A stretch of 40,576 bases of DNA from Chloroflexi bacterium B3_Chlor (GTDB lineage Bacteria > Chloroflexota > Anaerolineae > UBA7937 > B3-Chlor). Each line of letters begins with the position of its first letter. Position 1 is the stretch's first letter. Positions 8,161 to 16,887 of the stretch are shown here, one piece after another. The notes under the pieces are model-generated. The model was not told where the DNA came from. It was given only the letters and a program-made list of their open reading frames with translations, and did not search any database. Where the stretch lies: contig NJBK01000004.1 of assembly GCA_005223035.1 (NCBI GenBank), positions 1 through 40,576 on the forward strand, given 5' to 3'. The position numbers and the translations under genes were made by a program.

Positions 8161-9813
8161 TTGACAAGACACATTCGTTGGCAGGCTATCATCGCCCTCT
8201 TGGGGGTCATTCTGGTCGTGACGCTGTTGGGCTATATTGCCTATACCACCACGACGGTGATTGTCCCCGACACAGGCGGTACCTACGTAGAGGGCGTTGC
8301 TGGACGACCCAGCTACATCAACCCCATCCTCTGCCAGTACAACCAGGTTGACAAAGACCTGGTCTCCCTCGTCTTCTCGGGCCTGACAGATATCAACGAG
8401 CGAGGGGAAGTAGTGGCCTCTCTGGCTAGGGATTGGGATGTGTCAGACGATGGCCTGGTCTACACCTTCTATCTGCGGCGCGACGTTCTCTGGCACGACG
8501 GCGAGCCCTTTACCGCCGATGATGTGCTCTTCACCGTCGAAGCAATACAGCACGAGGACTATCAGGGTGCGCCTGAGCTGTCCGAACTGTGGCGCACGGT
8601 TACGTCTGAGAAGATCAACGACTACACCGTCAGCTTCACCTTGCAGGCGCCTCTGGCCACTTTCCTGGATTACACCGTGGTCGGCATATTGCCCCAGCAT
8701 CTCCTGGCCCACCTCCCGGCCAGCGAACTACCACGGGACCAGTTCAACGTTCTCCCAGTCGGCACCGGCATGTTCAAGATAGGGGAAGTGAGCGGCGAAC
8801 ACGTGATCCTGGAGGCCTACCCCGACTACCACGGAGAGAAGCCCCTACTGTCAAAGATAGAGTTCAAGTTCTATCCTGACTATCAAAGTGTCTTCGCCGC
8901 GTATCAGCAGGGCGAGGTGGAGGGTATAAGCGAGGTCTTGCCTGAAGACCTGCCACGGGTTCGCAGGGAGGAGCATCTGAACCTGTACTCGGCTCGGCTG
9001 TCAGGCTATACATTGATCTTCCTGAATCTCGATCTGCCCATCTTCGAGGAGAAGCAAGTGCGTCAAGCTCTTCTGTGGGGCATTGATCGACAACTCATCA
9101 TAGACCAGATCCTCGACGGGCAAGGCATCGTGGCCCATAGCCCGATCGTGCCCGACTCCTGGGCCTACAACCAGGACGTACTTGAATACGACTACGACCC
9201 AAGTGGGGCCCGCGAGTTGCTTACCGACGCTGGCTGGGTAGACATTGATCGTGACGGAGTGCGGGAAAAGGACGGCATGAGGCTAGAATTCAGCCTACTT
9301 ACCAACAAGGATACACTGCGGCGCCAGATGATAGAAGAGGCGGCACGGCAACTCTGGGAGATAGGCGTCAAAGTCGTACCGATAGTTGAGGACAGTTCGT
9401 GGGTCGTGAACGAGGCGCTGCGCCCCCGGAATTTCGATGCGCTACTCTATGGTTGGGGTAACCTGCCCAGCGACCCTGATCCCTATCTGATGTGGCATTC
9501 CACGCAGAAAGGTGGTGATGGACAGAATTACGCCGGACTTGACAACATGGACATAGACCAGCTGCTCGAGCAGGGACGCCAGAGCACCGATCAGAGCGAA
9601 AGAGCGGAGTTGTACCGGGAGTTCCAGGATCTGTTTGCTGAAGAGGTGCCATCGCTGCTGCTATACTACTCGGCATACAATTATGCCGTCGATGAGATGG
9701 TCAAGGGCGTGCAACTAAGTCCCATGATGGATCCGAGCGACCGGTTTCGAACCATTGCTCAGTGGTACATCAAGATCCGCAGGGTGATGGTGAGTCAAGC
9801 GGGACAGGAATGA
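8161..9813 (+). CDS. ABC transporter substrate-binding protein, family 5 (peptide/nickel type)
   Basis: A 550-residue extracytoplasmic solute-binding protein. After a short basic start (TRHIRW), residues 8-28 form a hydrophobic segment that serves as signal or anchor. No lipobox Cys is present, so it is probably membrane-anchored by this helix rather than lipidated. Family 5 hallmarks follow: VASLARDWDVSDDGLVYTF, LRRDVLWHDGEPFTADDV, and RQALLWGIDR in the second lobe. Members bind peptides, nickel chelates or sugars; the ligand is not predictable. No permease or ATPase genes are adjacent. The start is TTG 8161 with GGAG (8144-8147) 13 bases upstream, which is long but the only option before the signal segment. 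Confidence 0.88.
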   Translation: MTRHIRWQAIIALLGVILVVTLLGYIAYTTTTVIVPDTGGTYVEGVAGRPSYINPILCQYNQVDKDLVSLVFSGLTDINERGEVVASLARDWDVSDDGLVYTFYLRRDVLWHDGEPFTADDVLFTVEAIQHEDYQGAPELSELWRTVTSEKINDYTVSFTLQAPLATFLDYTVVGILPQHLLAHLPASELPRDQFNVLPVGTGMFKIGEVSGEHVILEAYPDYHGEKPLLSKIEFKFYPDYQSVFAAYQQGEVEGISEVLPEDLPRVRREEHLNLYSARLSGYTLIFLNLDLPIFEEKQVRQALLWGIDRQLIIDQILDGQGIVAHSPIVPDSWAYNQDVLEYDYDPSGARELLTDAGWVDIDRDGVREKDGMRLEFSLLTNKDTLRRQMIEEAARQLWEIGVKVVPIVEDSSWVVNEALRPRNFDALLYGWGNLPSDPDPYLMWHSTQKGGDGQNYAGLDNMDIDQLLEQGRQSTDQSERAELYREFQDLFAEEVPSLLLYYSAYNYAVDEMVKGVQLSPMMDPSDRFRTIAQWYIKIRRVMVSQAGQE

Positions 9814-9814
9814 C

Positions 9815-9843
9815 TTGACAAGCCAACGGGATGAGCATATACT
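9815..9843 (+). promoter_or_regulatory. Promoter of the tRNA-Leu gene
   Basis: Consensus TTGACA (9815-9820), 17-base spacer, TATACT (9838-9843). It begins just after the stop of the substrate-binding protein gene and would start transcription a few bases before the tRNA 5' end. Confidence 0.75.
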
Positions 9844-9855
9844 TCATAGCGCGGA

Positions 9856-9939
9856 GCCGAGGTGGCGGAACAGGTAGACGCGCTGCGTTCAGGGCGCAGT
9901 GGGGGCAACCCCGTAAGGGTTCGAGTCCCTTTCTCGGCA
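9856..9939 (+). tRNA. tRNA-Leu, anticodon CAG
   Basis: The acceptor stem GCCGAGG pairs with TCTCGGC (9932-9938, one G-U pair), with discriminator A at 9939. The anticodon stem CTGCG/CGCAG encloses a 7-base loop with CAG at 9890-9892. A long variable arm (GGGG GCAA CCCC) marks a class II tRNA, and the T arm has loop TTCGAGT with stem AAGGG/CCCTT. CCA is not encoded. It has its own promoter and terminator and reads CUG codons. Confidence 0.96.
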
Positions 9940-9951
9940 CAGAGCAGCGGA

Positions 9952-9976
9952 GCCCCGACGTATTTCGGGGCCTTTT
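9952..9976 (+). terminator. Intrinsic terminator after tRNA-Leu
   Basis: A 7-base-pair stem GCCCCGA/TCGGGGC with a 6-base loop (9952-9971) is followed by CTTTT. Confidence 0.8.
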
Positions 9977-10112
9977 CGTATCGGAATGAGCCATGGACCG
10001 TGCTTGATGTGATACCTTGCGCTTCGAGGGAACCATTTCCCCTTCCGGGGCGTCTATGTGATGGAGGGTGGCTCGTAGTAACCTTCTTGGACTAAACTGA
10101 TCAGGAGGTTGA

Positions 10113-10853
10113 GTGAAAGTGTCGAGAATAACGACCATTATCGCAGCGGTGGCGCTGGCACTGCTGGCCGTCGTCCTGGTGCTCCAGTTGCTGCTGGTTG
10201 TGCCTGGAGTCGGCAGTATGCGGGCTGGCGTCGAGGAAAGGGGTATCATGGTCATGGGAGAGGGGAAGGCGTCCGCTGAGCCTGACTTGGCCATGATCAC
10301 GATTGGTGTCGAGACCAGGGCGGGCACAGCCAACACGGCGGCCGAAGAGAACACCCGCCGTATGGCACAGGTCATGGATGCGTTGCAGCGGAGAGAGATA
10401 GCGGACGAGGACATCCAGACCGTCGATTACAGCATCCGGGCGGAGATAGACTGGGATGATGATGAGCGCCGGGTAATCGGCTATGTAGTGTCCAATTCGG
10501 TGCGGGTGAAGGTCCGTGACGTGGATCAGGTGGGGGATGTGCTGGATGCGGTGACCGATGCCGGCGCTAACAACATCCACGGTATCCAGTTCACTTTTGA
10601 TGACCCTTCGGAACTGCGTGAACAGGCTCGAGCCGAGGCGATGGCGGATGCTCGAGGCAAGGCCGAAGCTCTGGCCACGCTGGCTGGTGTGGGTTTGGGC
10701 AAGCCCCGCATCATTAGCGAATCCTTCGTGGAGCCGCCCTTCTATCTGGAGCGAGCCATGGCTATACCGATGGAGGCGGGTGGAGGTGTGCCGGTATCCC
10801 CAGGACAGCTGGAGGTGAACGTACAGGTGCAGGTCACCTTCGACATCCGCTAA
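10113..10853 (+). CDS. SIMPL (DUF541) domain protein, membrane-anchored
   Basis: A 246-residue protein. Residues 8-32 are a hydrophobic signal or anchor, and the rest is a SIMPL domain facing outward: IMVMGEGKASAEPDLAMITI, the helix NTAAEENTRRMAQVMDAL, and the C-terminal QLEVNVQVQVTFDIR. SIMPL proteins form oligomeric envelope structures of largely unknown function, with some links to oxidative-stress protection. GTG 10113 lies 4 bases after AGGAGG (10103-10108); GTG 10119 is an in-frame alternative with better spacing. The gene stands alone between two terminators. Confidence 0.88.
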   Translation: MKVSRITTIIAAVALALLAVVLVLQLLLVVPGVGSMRAGVEERGIMVMGEGKASAEPDLAMITIGVETRAGTANTAAEENTRRMAQVMDALQRREIADEDIQTVDYSIRAEIDWDDDERRVIGYVVSNSVRVKVRDVDQVGDVLDAVTDAGANNIHGIQFTFDDPSELREQARAEAMADARGKAEALATLAGVGLGKPRIISESFVEPPFYLERAMAIPMEAGGGVPVSPGQLEVNVQVQVTFDIR

Positions 10854-10890
10854 TCCAGGCTCTGGTCGATCCATTACCGGCAAGGACTGG

Positions 10891-10928
10891 AAGAGGCCGC
10901 TTCAACGCCACTTGAAGCGGCCTCTTTT
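10891..10928 (+). terminator. Intrinsic terminator after the SIMPL gene
   Basis: A perfect 15-base-pair inverted repeat (10891-10905 with 10912-10926, loop 6) ends in CTCTTTT. Its last Ts overlap the -35 element of the next promoter. Confidence 0.85.
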
Positions 10929-10955
10929 GCGTGAGGCTGGTTCCTATGGTATACT
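10927..10955 (+). promoter_or_regulatory. Promoter of the radical SAM/selenoprotein gene group
   Basis: TTGCGT (10927-10932), 17-base spacer, TATACT (10950-10955) with TGG just before it, giving an extended -10. Transcription would start near 10962. Confidence 0.6.
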
Positions 10956-10962
10956 TGGAGCG

Positions 10963-11134
10963 AGATGGCACCGTCCTGGTGACGACCCATCTGCCAGCTA
11001 TCGCGGAGTGCTGGGTAGGCCGCGAGCCTAGGAGCCCCAAGGCTAGCGACCAGCGGAGAACCTGACGTTTATGGCCACATAGGTGGAGATGATAACGGCA
11101 CGATCACATTCGTACAGAGCGAGCTAGGAGCAAT
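10963..11134 (+). promoter_or_regulatory. Structured 5' leader with alternative pairings (candidate regulator)
   Basis: The leader is about 170 bases long. A hairpin pairs GATGG-CACC (10964-10972) with GGTG (10978-10981) and CCATC (10987-10991). Three short elements, CCAGC (10994-10998), GCTGG (11010-11014) and CCAGC (11050-11054), allow two mutually exclusive hairpins. The segment GAGCCTAGGAGC near 11024-11035 closely resembles the ribosome-site region GAGCTAGGAGC (11121-11131). I do not recognise a known riboswitch class. Confidence 0.3.
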
Positions 11135-12508
11135 ATGATGAGCGTCTGGAAATCCTTGAAAGAAACCTTCTACCCACCAGCGCCGGAGCCCCTCGGCAAG
11201 GGGATGTTCCATTACATGACGCCCAACGGGGCTGAGGACAGGTTCCGTCTGCATCTGCGTGTGGAGGACGATGGCGAAGGGATACTGGTGATCAACGCTG
11301 CGAAAGTCTTGCACCTCAATCAGACCGCGACAGAGCACGCCAAGCTGATCCTGGAGGACAAGGACGTCGATACGGCTGTCAAGGAGATGCGACGGCGGTA
11401 TAAGGTCCCGCCGGACACGGTGCGGAAGGATCATGAGCACCTCAAGGACACCATCCTCACTTTGGCCACCACCGATGACATCTGCCCCATCTCCTACCTG
11501 GATGTACAGCGGATCGAGCCTTTCGATACACCCGTCTCGGCGCCTTATCGTATGGATCTGGCGCTGACCTATCGTTGCAACGCCGACTGTGGGCACTGCT
11601 ATGTTGGTCGCCCGAGGGATATGGAAAGCCTGAGCACGGAAGAGTGGAAACAAGTCATCGAGAAGCTATGGGACCTGGGCATACCTCATGTCGTCTTTAC
11701 TGGGGGCGAGGCTACTCTGTACCCCGACCTGGCTGAGTTGATCCGGCACGCGGAGGACGTGGGATTGGTGTCCGGGGTCCTCACCAATGGCATCAAGCTC
11801 GCCGACGATGACTACCTTCAGGACCTGGTTGACGCCGGTTTGGACCATATCCAGATCACCCTGGAGTCCCATGACGAGAAGATCCACAACCAAATGGTTG
11901 GCGCCGATTCCTGGAAGCAGACGGTGCAGGGCATCAAGAACGCTGTCGCGACCGACGTCTATACTATCACAAACACTACCCTCACCACTCTGAATGCCCC
12001 CGACATCGAGGAGACGATAGACTTCCTGGCCGAATTCGGAATCCAGACGTTTGCCTGCAATAGTCTGATCTATACTGGCAGGGGGCCGTCCAGTGGCATT
12101 GGCATTCCGGAGGAGGAGCTGGAGGGGCTCATGGTCAGGGTGAGGGACAAGGGGATGGCCAGTGGCATGAGACTGATCTGGTACACGCCTACGCAATACT
12201 GCGAGTTCCATCCGGTGCAACTGGAGCTGGGGGCCAAGTTCTGCACGGCCGCCAGGTACAATATGTGCGTGGAACCCAGTGGCGACGTGATCCCTTGCCA
12301 GAGCTACTACTCGAGCCTGGGGAACATACTGCGGGACGACTGGGAGACTATCTGGAACCATCGTGATGCGCTGGCCATCAGGAACAGGGAGTGGGTGATG
12401 GAGAAATGTCAGTCCTGCGACGACCTACCCCTGTGCGGCGGTGGGTGTCCCCTCTACTTGGTGAACAAGGGTACTCTCTGCGTGGAGAGCACCTCGACGG
12501 CAGTTTAG
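11135..12508 (+). CDS. Radical SAM/SPASM enzyme with N-terminal PqqD-like (RiPP recognition) domain
   Basis: A 457-residue protein. Residues about 40-108 resemble a PqqD/RRE winged-helix domain (VINAAKVLHLNQTATEHAKL...MRRRYKV...VRKDHEHLKDTI), which in known systems holds a precursor peptide. The radical SAM core has Cys148, Cys152 and Cys155 (CNADCGHC) for the SAM-binding 4Fe-4S cluster and VVFTGGEATLYPDL. A SPASM-type Cys-rich C-terminus starts near residue 370 (FCTAARYNMC, EPSGDVIPC, CQSCDDLPLCGGGC) and would bind auxiliary clusters. This architecture is typical of peptide-modifying maturases (PqqE, MftC and relatives) and of haem d1/AhbC-type enzymes. No obvious precursor peptide gene is seen nearby. 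ATG 11135 is followed by a second ATG at 11138; AGGAG at 11126-11130 suits either. Confidence 0.88.
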   Translation: MMSVWKSLKETFYPPAPEPLGKGMFHYMTPNGAEDRFRLHLRVEDDGEGILVINAAKVLHLNQTATEHAKLILEDKDVDTAVKEMRRRYKVPPDTVRKDHEHLKDTILTLATTDDICPISYLDVQRIEPFDTPVSAPYRMDLALTYRCNADCGHCYVGRPRDMESLSTEEWKQVIEKLWDLGIPHVVFTGGEATLYPDLAELIRHAEDVGLVSGVLTNGIKLADDDYLQDLVDAGLDHIQITLESHDEKIHNQMVGADSWKQTVQGIKNAVATDVYTITNTTLTTLNAPDIEETIDFLAEFGIQTFACNSLIYTGRGPSSGIGIPEEELEGLMVRVRDKGMASGMRLIWYTPTQYCEFHPVQLELGAKFCTAARYNMCVEPSGDVIPCQSYYSSLGNILRDDWETIWNHRDALAIRNREWVMEKCQSCDDLPLCGGGCPLYLVNKGTLCVESTSTAV

Positions 12509-12615
12509 CATTCACTCTGTGGGAGCATTCACTCCAAAGAGCCGTCAGTGACCGGTCTGCCTGATGTCTAGTCGTCTCAGCGGATATTGTGGCCCAGTCG
12601 GATGGAGCATCGACG

Positions 12616-13380
12616 GTGAGCCTCACAGTTGAGGAATGGGATCGGCAGTTCATCCGCCAGGCGCGTTGGACCCGAGGCACCCGCTCCCGTCTCTACCGCC
12701 AGGCGGGGTTGCGGAGGGCGATGGCGGTTCTGGATGTGGGATGCGGCACCGGTGTGATCACCCAGGAGGTGGCGCGGACAACCGATGGCCGGGTGACAGG
12801 CTTGGACCTGGATCCGGCGATGATCAGGTACGCCGCGGATAGGGTCAAAGAAGTGCAGTGGACGGTGGGAGACGCTCACTGCCTGCCGTTCCCATCGGAG
12901 ACCTTCGATCTCGTGATTTGCAGTTTCTTGTTGCTGTGGACGGAGTACCCGGGGCTGGCCGTGGAGCAAATGGCTCGCGTGGTCAGAGAAGGTGGGGTGG
13001 TCTTGGCTACCACTGAGCCCGACTACGGAGGGCGCATAGACTTCCCTGACGACATCGCTCTGGGACCGTTGATGGAGGAATCCCTGCGCCGCGAGGGGGG
13101 GCATCCCCGCATAGGCCGCCGCTTGAAGGCTCTGTTCTCTACGGCTGGATTGGATGTCCGGACGGGGGTGATCCCTTCGACTTGGGATGACCGCCAGCTG
13201 CGGGAAGAGTTTGAAGCGGAGTGGGATTTCATCTTAGAGACACTCACCAATGTTGCGGACGAAGCGCAGCTTCGCAAATATCGGCAGAGAGCGTGGAGAG
13301 CCTTGCAACAGGGAGAGCGTCTCATTTTCATGCCCAACTTCTGGGCACTGGGAAGGAAAACCAGGGCAGGTTCTGCGTAG
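12616..13380 (+). CDS. Class I SAM-dependent methyltransferase (methyltransferase 11/25-like)
   Basis: A 254-residue enzyme with motif I AVLDVGCGTGVITQEVA, acidic loop GLDLDPAMI, motif II-like VGDAHCLPFPSETFDLVIC and the post-motif region REGGVVLATTEPDYGG. The substrate is unknown. GTG 12616 is chosen because GGAG (12604-12607) lies 8 bases upstream; GTG 12589 is an in-frame alternative adding 9 residues without a good ribosome site. It follows the radical SAM gene by about 100 bases and precedes the selenoprotein gene by 33 bases, all on one strand, so the three may be one transcript. Confidence 0.82.
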   Translation: MSLTVEEWDRQFIRQARWTRGTRSRLYRQAGLRRAMAVLDVGCGTGVITQEVARTTDGRVTGLDLDPAMIRYAADRVKEVQWTVGDAHCLPFPSETFDLVICSFLLLWTEYPGLAVEQMARVVREGGVVLATTEPDYGGRIDFPDDIALGPLMEESLRREGGHPRIGRRLKALFSTAGLDVRTGVIPSTWDDRQLREEFEAEWDFILETLTNVADEAQLRKYRQRAWRALQQGERLIFMPNFWALGRKTRAGSA

Positions 13381-13413
13381 CAGACCAGATCTCTCGGGGA
13401 AGGAGGGATTGCC

Positions 13414-14088
13414 ATGTCTATGCTAAAGCAAGAGGATAGGGAGGAAGTCAGTAGGCAACTGGAGGGACTCGCAAACTCAGTGGAATTGATCATGTTCACC
13501 CAGACTATCGAGTGTGAGTATTGCGCGGAGACGCGTGACCTCGTTGAGGAGGTAGCTTCTCTTTCCGACAATGTGGACGCGCTGATATACAATTTCGTCA
13601 CCGATAAGGACAGGGCAGACGAGTATGGGATAGACAAGATACCCGCGATCGCCGTGGTGGGTGAGAAGGACTTTGGCGTTCGCTTCTACGGCATCCCTGC
13701 CGGGTACGAGTTCACTTCTCTGATAGAGGCGATCAAGATTGTGTCGACCGGGCAGTCGGGATTGTCCGACACTACAAAGGAGGCGCTGGCCGAGATAGAC
13801 GACCCAGTCCATTTTCAGGTGTTCGTCACCCCCACTTGACCCTATTGTCCTGGCACGGTCGTGCTGGCACACAGATTGGCGGTGGAGAGCGACCATATCA
13901 CGGCTGACATGGTGGAAGCCACGGAGTTTCCTCAGTTGGCCATAAACTATCAGGTACGGGGGGTGCCACGTACCGTCATCAATCAGACCCAGTTCGTCGA
14001 CGGAATGGTGCCCGAACCAGTCATACTCCAGATGTTGTTGATGGCTCTTGGAAGGCTGGAGGGGGAAGAAGCCTCCGCTGAGGACTAG
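13414..14088 (+). CDS. Two-domain glutaredoxin-like protein disulfide oxidoreductase, selenoprotein (in-frame UGA = Sec142)
   Basis: The frame opens at ATG 13414 (AGGAGG at 13401-13406, 7 bases upstream), meets TGA at 13837-13839 and continues in the same frame to TAG at 14086-14088. Read through, it gives 224 residues, the usual size of the PDO family. There are two thioredoxin folds, each with a CxxC site and a cis-Pro loop. Domain 1 has Cys34-Glu-Tyr-Cys37 and KIPAIAVVG. Domain 2 reads VFVTPT-U142-PY-Cys145-P and later GVPRTVINQTQFVDG. Sec thus replaces the first (nucleophilic) Cys of the CPYC site in domain 2. A SECIS-like hairpin follows at once. Homology resumes right after the TGA (PYCPGTVVLAHRLA), so this is not gene decay. 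Automated callers would split or truncate it. Likely roles are disulfide exchange or peroxide-linked reduction in the cytoplasm. No Sec machinery gene is in the window. Confidence 0.9.
13846..13871 (+). promoter_or_regulatory. Bacterial SECIS-like hairpin for UGA(13837-13839) recoding
   Basis: TGT (13846-13848) pairs with ACA (13869-13871); after one C-C mismatch CTG pairs with TGG (two G-U pairs), then GCAC (13853-13856) pairs with GTGC (13861-13864). The apical loop is GGTC (13857-13860). The loop starts 17 bases after the UGA. From memory, the E. coli fdhF SECIS also presents GGUC in its apical loop at nearly the same distance. SelB recognises this loop. Confidence 0.75.
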
Positions 14089-14169
14089 TGTCTTGTCTCG
14101 GCCCTTGCACTGTGCTCTTGATCATGGATACGTTGTCTGGCGAAGCGAGTACACCTGGGCAGGCAGTCC

Positions 14170-15078
14170 ATGGTGAATCCAATGCTTGACCTCTCAATCG
14201 TTATCGTGAACTGGAACACCAGGGATCTTCTGCGCGATTGCCTGAGATCGGTGTATGAGAGCGAAGGTGAATTTGCCTTCGAAACCATCGTGGTGGATAA
14301 TTGCTCTCAAGATGGTAGCGCCGCCATGGTGCGTGAGGAGTTTCTTCAGGTCCACTTGATAGAAAGCGAAATAAACAGGGGTTATGCCTACGCCAATAAT
14401 CTGGGGCTTCGCCGCCTTCAAGCTCGATACTATCTTCTCCTTAACCCCGACACCGTCGTACCACCTGGGGCCTTGAGGGATATGCTTGCCTTCATGGATG
14501 CTCACCCCGAGGCTGGAATGGCAGGGCCTAAGCTGGTCATGGCTGATGGCAGGCTGGACCTCGCATGCCGGCGCAGCTTTCCGACGGCTGAGAACTCCTT
14601 CTACAAACTCTTTGGCCTGAGCCGCCTGTTTCGAAACAGCAAGCGGTTTGGCCAGTACAATCTGACCTATCTGGATCCCGATGAGATGGCGGAGGTGGAC
14701 TCAGTGGTGGGGGCTTTCATGATGGTCAGGAGAGACGTGATGGAGCAGGTGGGAGATCTCGATGAGGAGTACTTCATGTACGCTGAGGATCTCGACTGGG
14801 CCCTCCGCGCCAAACAAGCTGGTTGGAAAGTCTACTATTATCCCGAGGTCACGGTGTTACACTATAAACGGCAGGCGAGCGACCAGAATCCGGAAAAGGC
14901 CCGCCATGAGTTCTGGCGGGCAATGCATGTCTTCTATCGCAAGCATTATGCCAAGGAAACGCCGTTATGGCTTCATTATCTCGTTCTCGGGGGGCTGGCT
15001 TTGCGCGGGGGCACGGGCATGCTGAGGGAGATTACACGCTCGGAGAGAAAGCAGGTGGCCACGGAGGGTGAGCGATGA
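14170..15078 (+). CDS. Glycosyltransferase family 2 (rhamnosyltransferase-like)
   Basis: A 302-residue GT-A enzyme. [20 protein letters not shown] and [12 protein letters not shown] form the nucleotide-binding start, [10 protein letters not shown] carries the metal-binding Asp-x-Asp equivalent (NPD), and [20 protein letters not shown] contains the acidic catalytic ED motif seen in rhamnosyltransferase-like members. The C-terminal 40 residues are amphipathic and may touch the membrane. ATG 14170 lacks a strong ribosome site; ATG 14182 is an alternative. Its stop overlaps the next start (ATGA), so it forms a polysaccharide pair with the following phosphoglycosyltransferase. Confidence 0.88.
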   Translation: MVNPMLDLSIVIVNWNTRDLLRDCLRSVYESEGEFAFETIVVDNCSQDGSAAMVREEFLQVHLIESEINRGYAYANNLGLRRLQARYYLLLNPDTVVPPGALRDMLAFMDAHPEAGMAGPKLVMADGRLDLACRRSFPTAENSFYKLFGLSRLFRNSKRFGQYNLTYLDPDEMAEVDSVVGAFMMVRRDVMEQVGDLDEEYFMYAEDLDWALRAKQAGWKVYYYPEVTVLHYKRQASDQNPEKARHEFWRAMHVFYRKHYAKETPLWLHYLVLGGLALRGGTGMLREITRSERKQVATEGER

Positions 15079-16472
15079 GGGATAGGAGCACGGTCCTTCT
15101 TGCGGGACTCCTAGTGCTTATTGATATCGTGATGGTGGGCTTGGCTTTCATCTTCTCCTATTTCCTGCGTCTCTGGAGCGAGCATCTGATACCGGCGGAT
15201 GTTGGGTCTTTGCGGAGCTATCTCGGTGTCATTCTGATTCAGATACTGACCCTGATCACCGTGTTCTTCCTCGCCAAGCTATACCATCGTCAGCGCGGCC
15301 TCTCCCACATCGATGAGTTCTACGCTGTTTTCGTGGCCGTATCCGTCGGCACCATCATGTCCGTGGCCTTCAACTCCTTCATCATCAGAAATGGACCGGA
15401 CTATTCCCGGCGCATGATCGTCTTCAACTGGGCACTGACCATTGTTCTGGTCACTCTTGGACGCTTGCTTTACGCCCGCCTGAAATGGACCGTCAGGAGT
15501 CGCGGCGTAGCGAGCGCCCGGGTGCTCATCGTGGGCACGGGGGAGACGGGTCGGATGATCCTGCACGCTATCCAACGGTCTCCCGGGCTGGGGTACGAGG
15601 TCGCAGGAATGGTCAGCCAGGATTCCCAGGATGCAGATCTTGGGGTTCCCGTCCTCGGGAGTACCGACCAACTGCCTTCTCTTATCGATTCACATGGCAT
15701 AGATGAGGTCATCATCGCTCTTCCCGAGGCCACCAGCGAGGAGATCCTACCTATCATCTCTGATTGCCATCGGGCAAGAGTCGCTACCATGGTCTATCCC
15801 AGCGTATTCCAACTCATAACCTCTGATCTAAGCATCGGCCACCTGGGCGGTCTGCCCCTGCTGACGGTGCGGGATACCGTCCTCAGGGGTTGGAGGTTGA
15901 CGTTGAAACGAGCGATGGATATCGTGGGGAGTGGCGCGGGACTGGTGTTGGTTTCTCCTTTCATGGTGCTCATGGCTCTGCTCATCAAGCTGGATTCCCC
16001 TGGAAGGGTTTTCTATACGCAGGAGAGAATGGGCCTGGACGAGAAGCCGTTCCAGATGATAAAGTTCAGGTCTATGAAGGAGGGAGCTGAGGACGAGACG
16101 GGACCGATTATGGCCGTCAAGGAGGACCCGCGGCGTACCAGGTTAGGGGCTTTGATACGTCACTTCTCCCTGGACGAGCTTCCTCAGCTGATAAATGTCT
16201 TCATGGCGGAGATGAGCCTGGTGGGGCCCAGGCCGGAGCGACCAGTGTTTGTGGAGCAGTTCAAGCAGATCATCCCTCGCTACGTGGAGAGACATCAGGA
16301 GAAGGCGGGCGTGACCGGCTGGGCTCAGGTCAACGGTTTGCGAGGCGACACTTCCATTGTGGAGAGGACCAAGTACGACCTGTACTACATTGAGAACTGG
16401 TCCATCCTCTTCGACTTGAAGATCATCATCAAGACGTTCTTCGTTTTCTTCCGGGACAAGGCGGCCATTTGA
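15075..16472 (+). CDS. Polyprenyl-phosphate glycosyl-1-phosphate transferase (exopolysaccharide initiation)
   Basis: A 465-residue membrane protein. Four N-terminal hydrophobic helices (about 7-27, 45-65, 80-105, 118-135) lead into a CoA-binding-like domain ([15 protein letters not shown]). The C-terminal bacterial sugar transferase domain has [24 protein letters not shown], the [14 protein letters not shown] segment carrying the catalytic Asp-Glu pair, and [10 protein letters not shown]. Such enzymes load the first sugar phosphate onto undecaprenyl phosphate to begin capsule or exopolysaccharide units. It overlaps the GT2 gene by 4 bases. The presence of only two dedicated glycan genes suggests the rest of the pathway lies elsewhere. 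Confidence 0.92.
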   Translation: MRDRSTVLLAGLLVLIDIVMVGLAFIFSYFLRLWSEHLIPADVGSLRSYLGVILIQILTLITVFFLAKLYHRQRGLSHIDEFYAVFVAVSVGTIMSVAFNSFIIRNGPDYSRRMIVFNWALTIVLVTLGRLLYARLKWTVRSRGVASARVLIVGTGETGRMILHAIQRSPGLGYEVAGMVSQDSQDADLGVPVLGSTDQLPSLIDSHGIDEVIIALPEATSEEILPIISDCHRARVATMVYPSVFQLITSDLSIGHLGGLPLLTVRDTVLRGWRLTLKRAMDIVGSGAGLVLVSPFMVLMALLIKLDSPGRVFYTQERMGLDEKPFQMIKFRSMKEGAEDETGPIMAVKEDPRRTRLGALIRHFSLDELPQLINVFMAEMSLVGPRPERPVFVEQFKQIIPRYVERHQEKAGVTGWAQVNGLRGDTSIVERTKYDLYYIENWSILFDLKIIIKTFFVFFRDKAAI

Positions 16473-16749
16473 TCGTTGCCTCCCAAGGCGGGACACTCTG
16501 CCAATGCACCCCATGAGGCGTCCCTATCCACCCGGAACCGAACTCCATTTTGGGCCAGAGCAATCAAGCTACCACTTTCCGGTGAGGACAAGAGATGCCC
16601 GGTCGCAAGCCTGAGGTCATTGGGGACCGAAGGGGGCTCGGACGTAGCCGTCCACACCGGGGCCGAGCCACAAGAGGAATGCAGGGAGCCCATATGGTCC
16701 GTGGGAGGGCGATGTCGAATGGCACCCATCTCCACAGCCGACTTCGGAC
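16473..16749. other. Spacer without a recognisable gene
   Basis: About 280 bases between the exopolysaccharide gene and the ABC operon promoter. A possible imperfect hairpin pairs GGCTCGG (16635-16641) with CCGAGCC (16663-16669) around an inner ACG/CGT stem. Open frames on both strands have no family similarity or ribosome site. Confidence 0.5.
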
Positions 16750-16779
16750 TTGACAATGGTGGCACTCTCGTACTAAGAT
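16750..16779 (+). promoter_or_regulatory. Promoter of the ABC-2/GldG operon
   Basis: Consensus TTGACA (16750-16755), 18-base spacer, TAAGAT (16774-16779). The leader to ATG 16888 is about 100 bases. Confidence 0.6.
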
Positions 16780-16887
16780 AATAGATGGATATCGCGGAGC
16801 ACACGAAGCACATTGAGACGGTTGGCGAACCTGACCATGTGCTTTTCCCTTTGTTGGGACTGTCTCATACGCTAGAGGAGAATGAAG

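Noticed and set aside
12507..12534. Eleven-base direct repeat AGCATTCACTC after the radical SAM gene
   Set aside because: Only two short copies 17 bases apart, without symmetry or link to a known site; could be chance.
13837..13839. Reading the TGA as a true stop, leaving a 141-residue protein and a separate 75-residue gene from GTG 13861
   Set aside because: The second part would start inside the SECIS-like hairpin, lacks a ribosome site and lacks its catalytic Cys pair, while read-through gives a complete family-length protein.
16500..16620. 5S rRNA fragment, suggested by CCGAACTC
   Set aside because: Flanking conserved 5S segments and the closing stem are absent.
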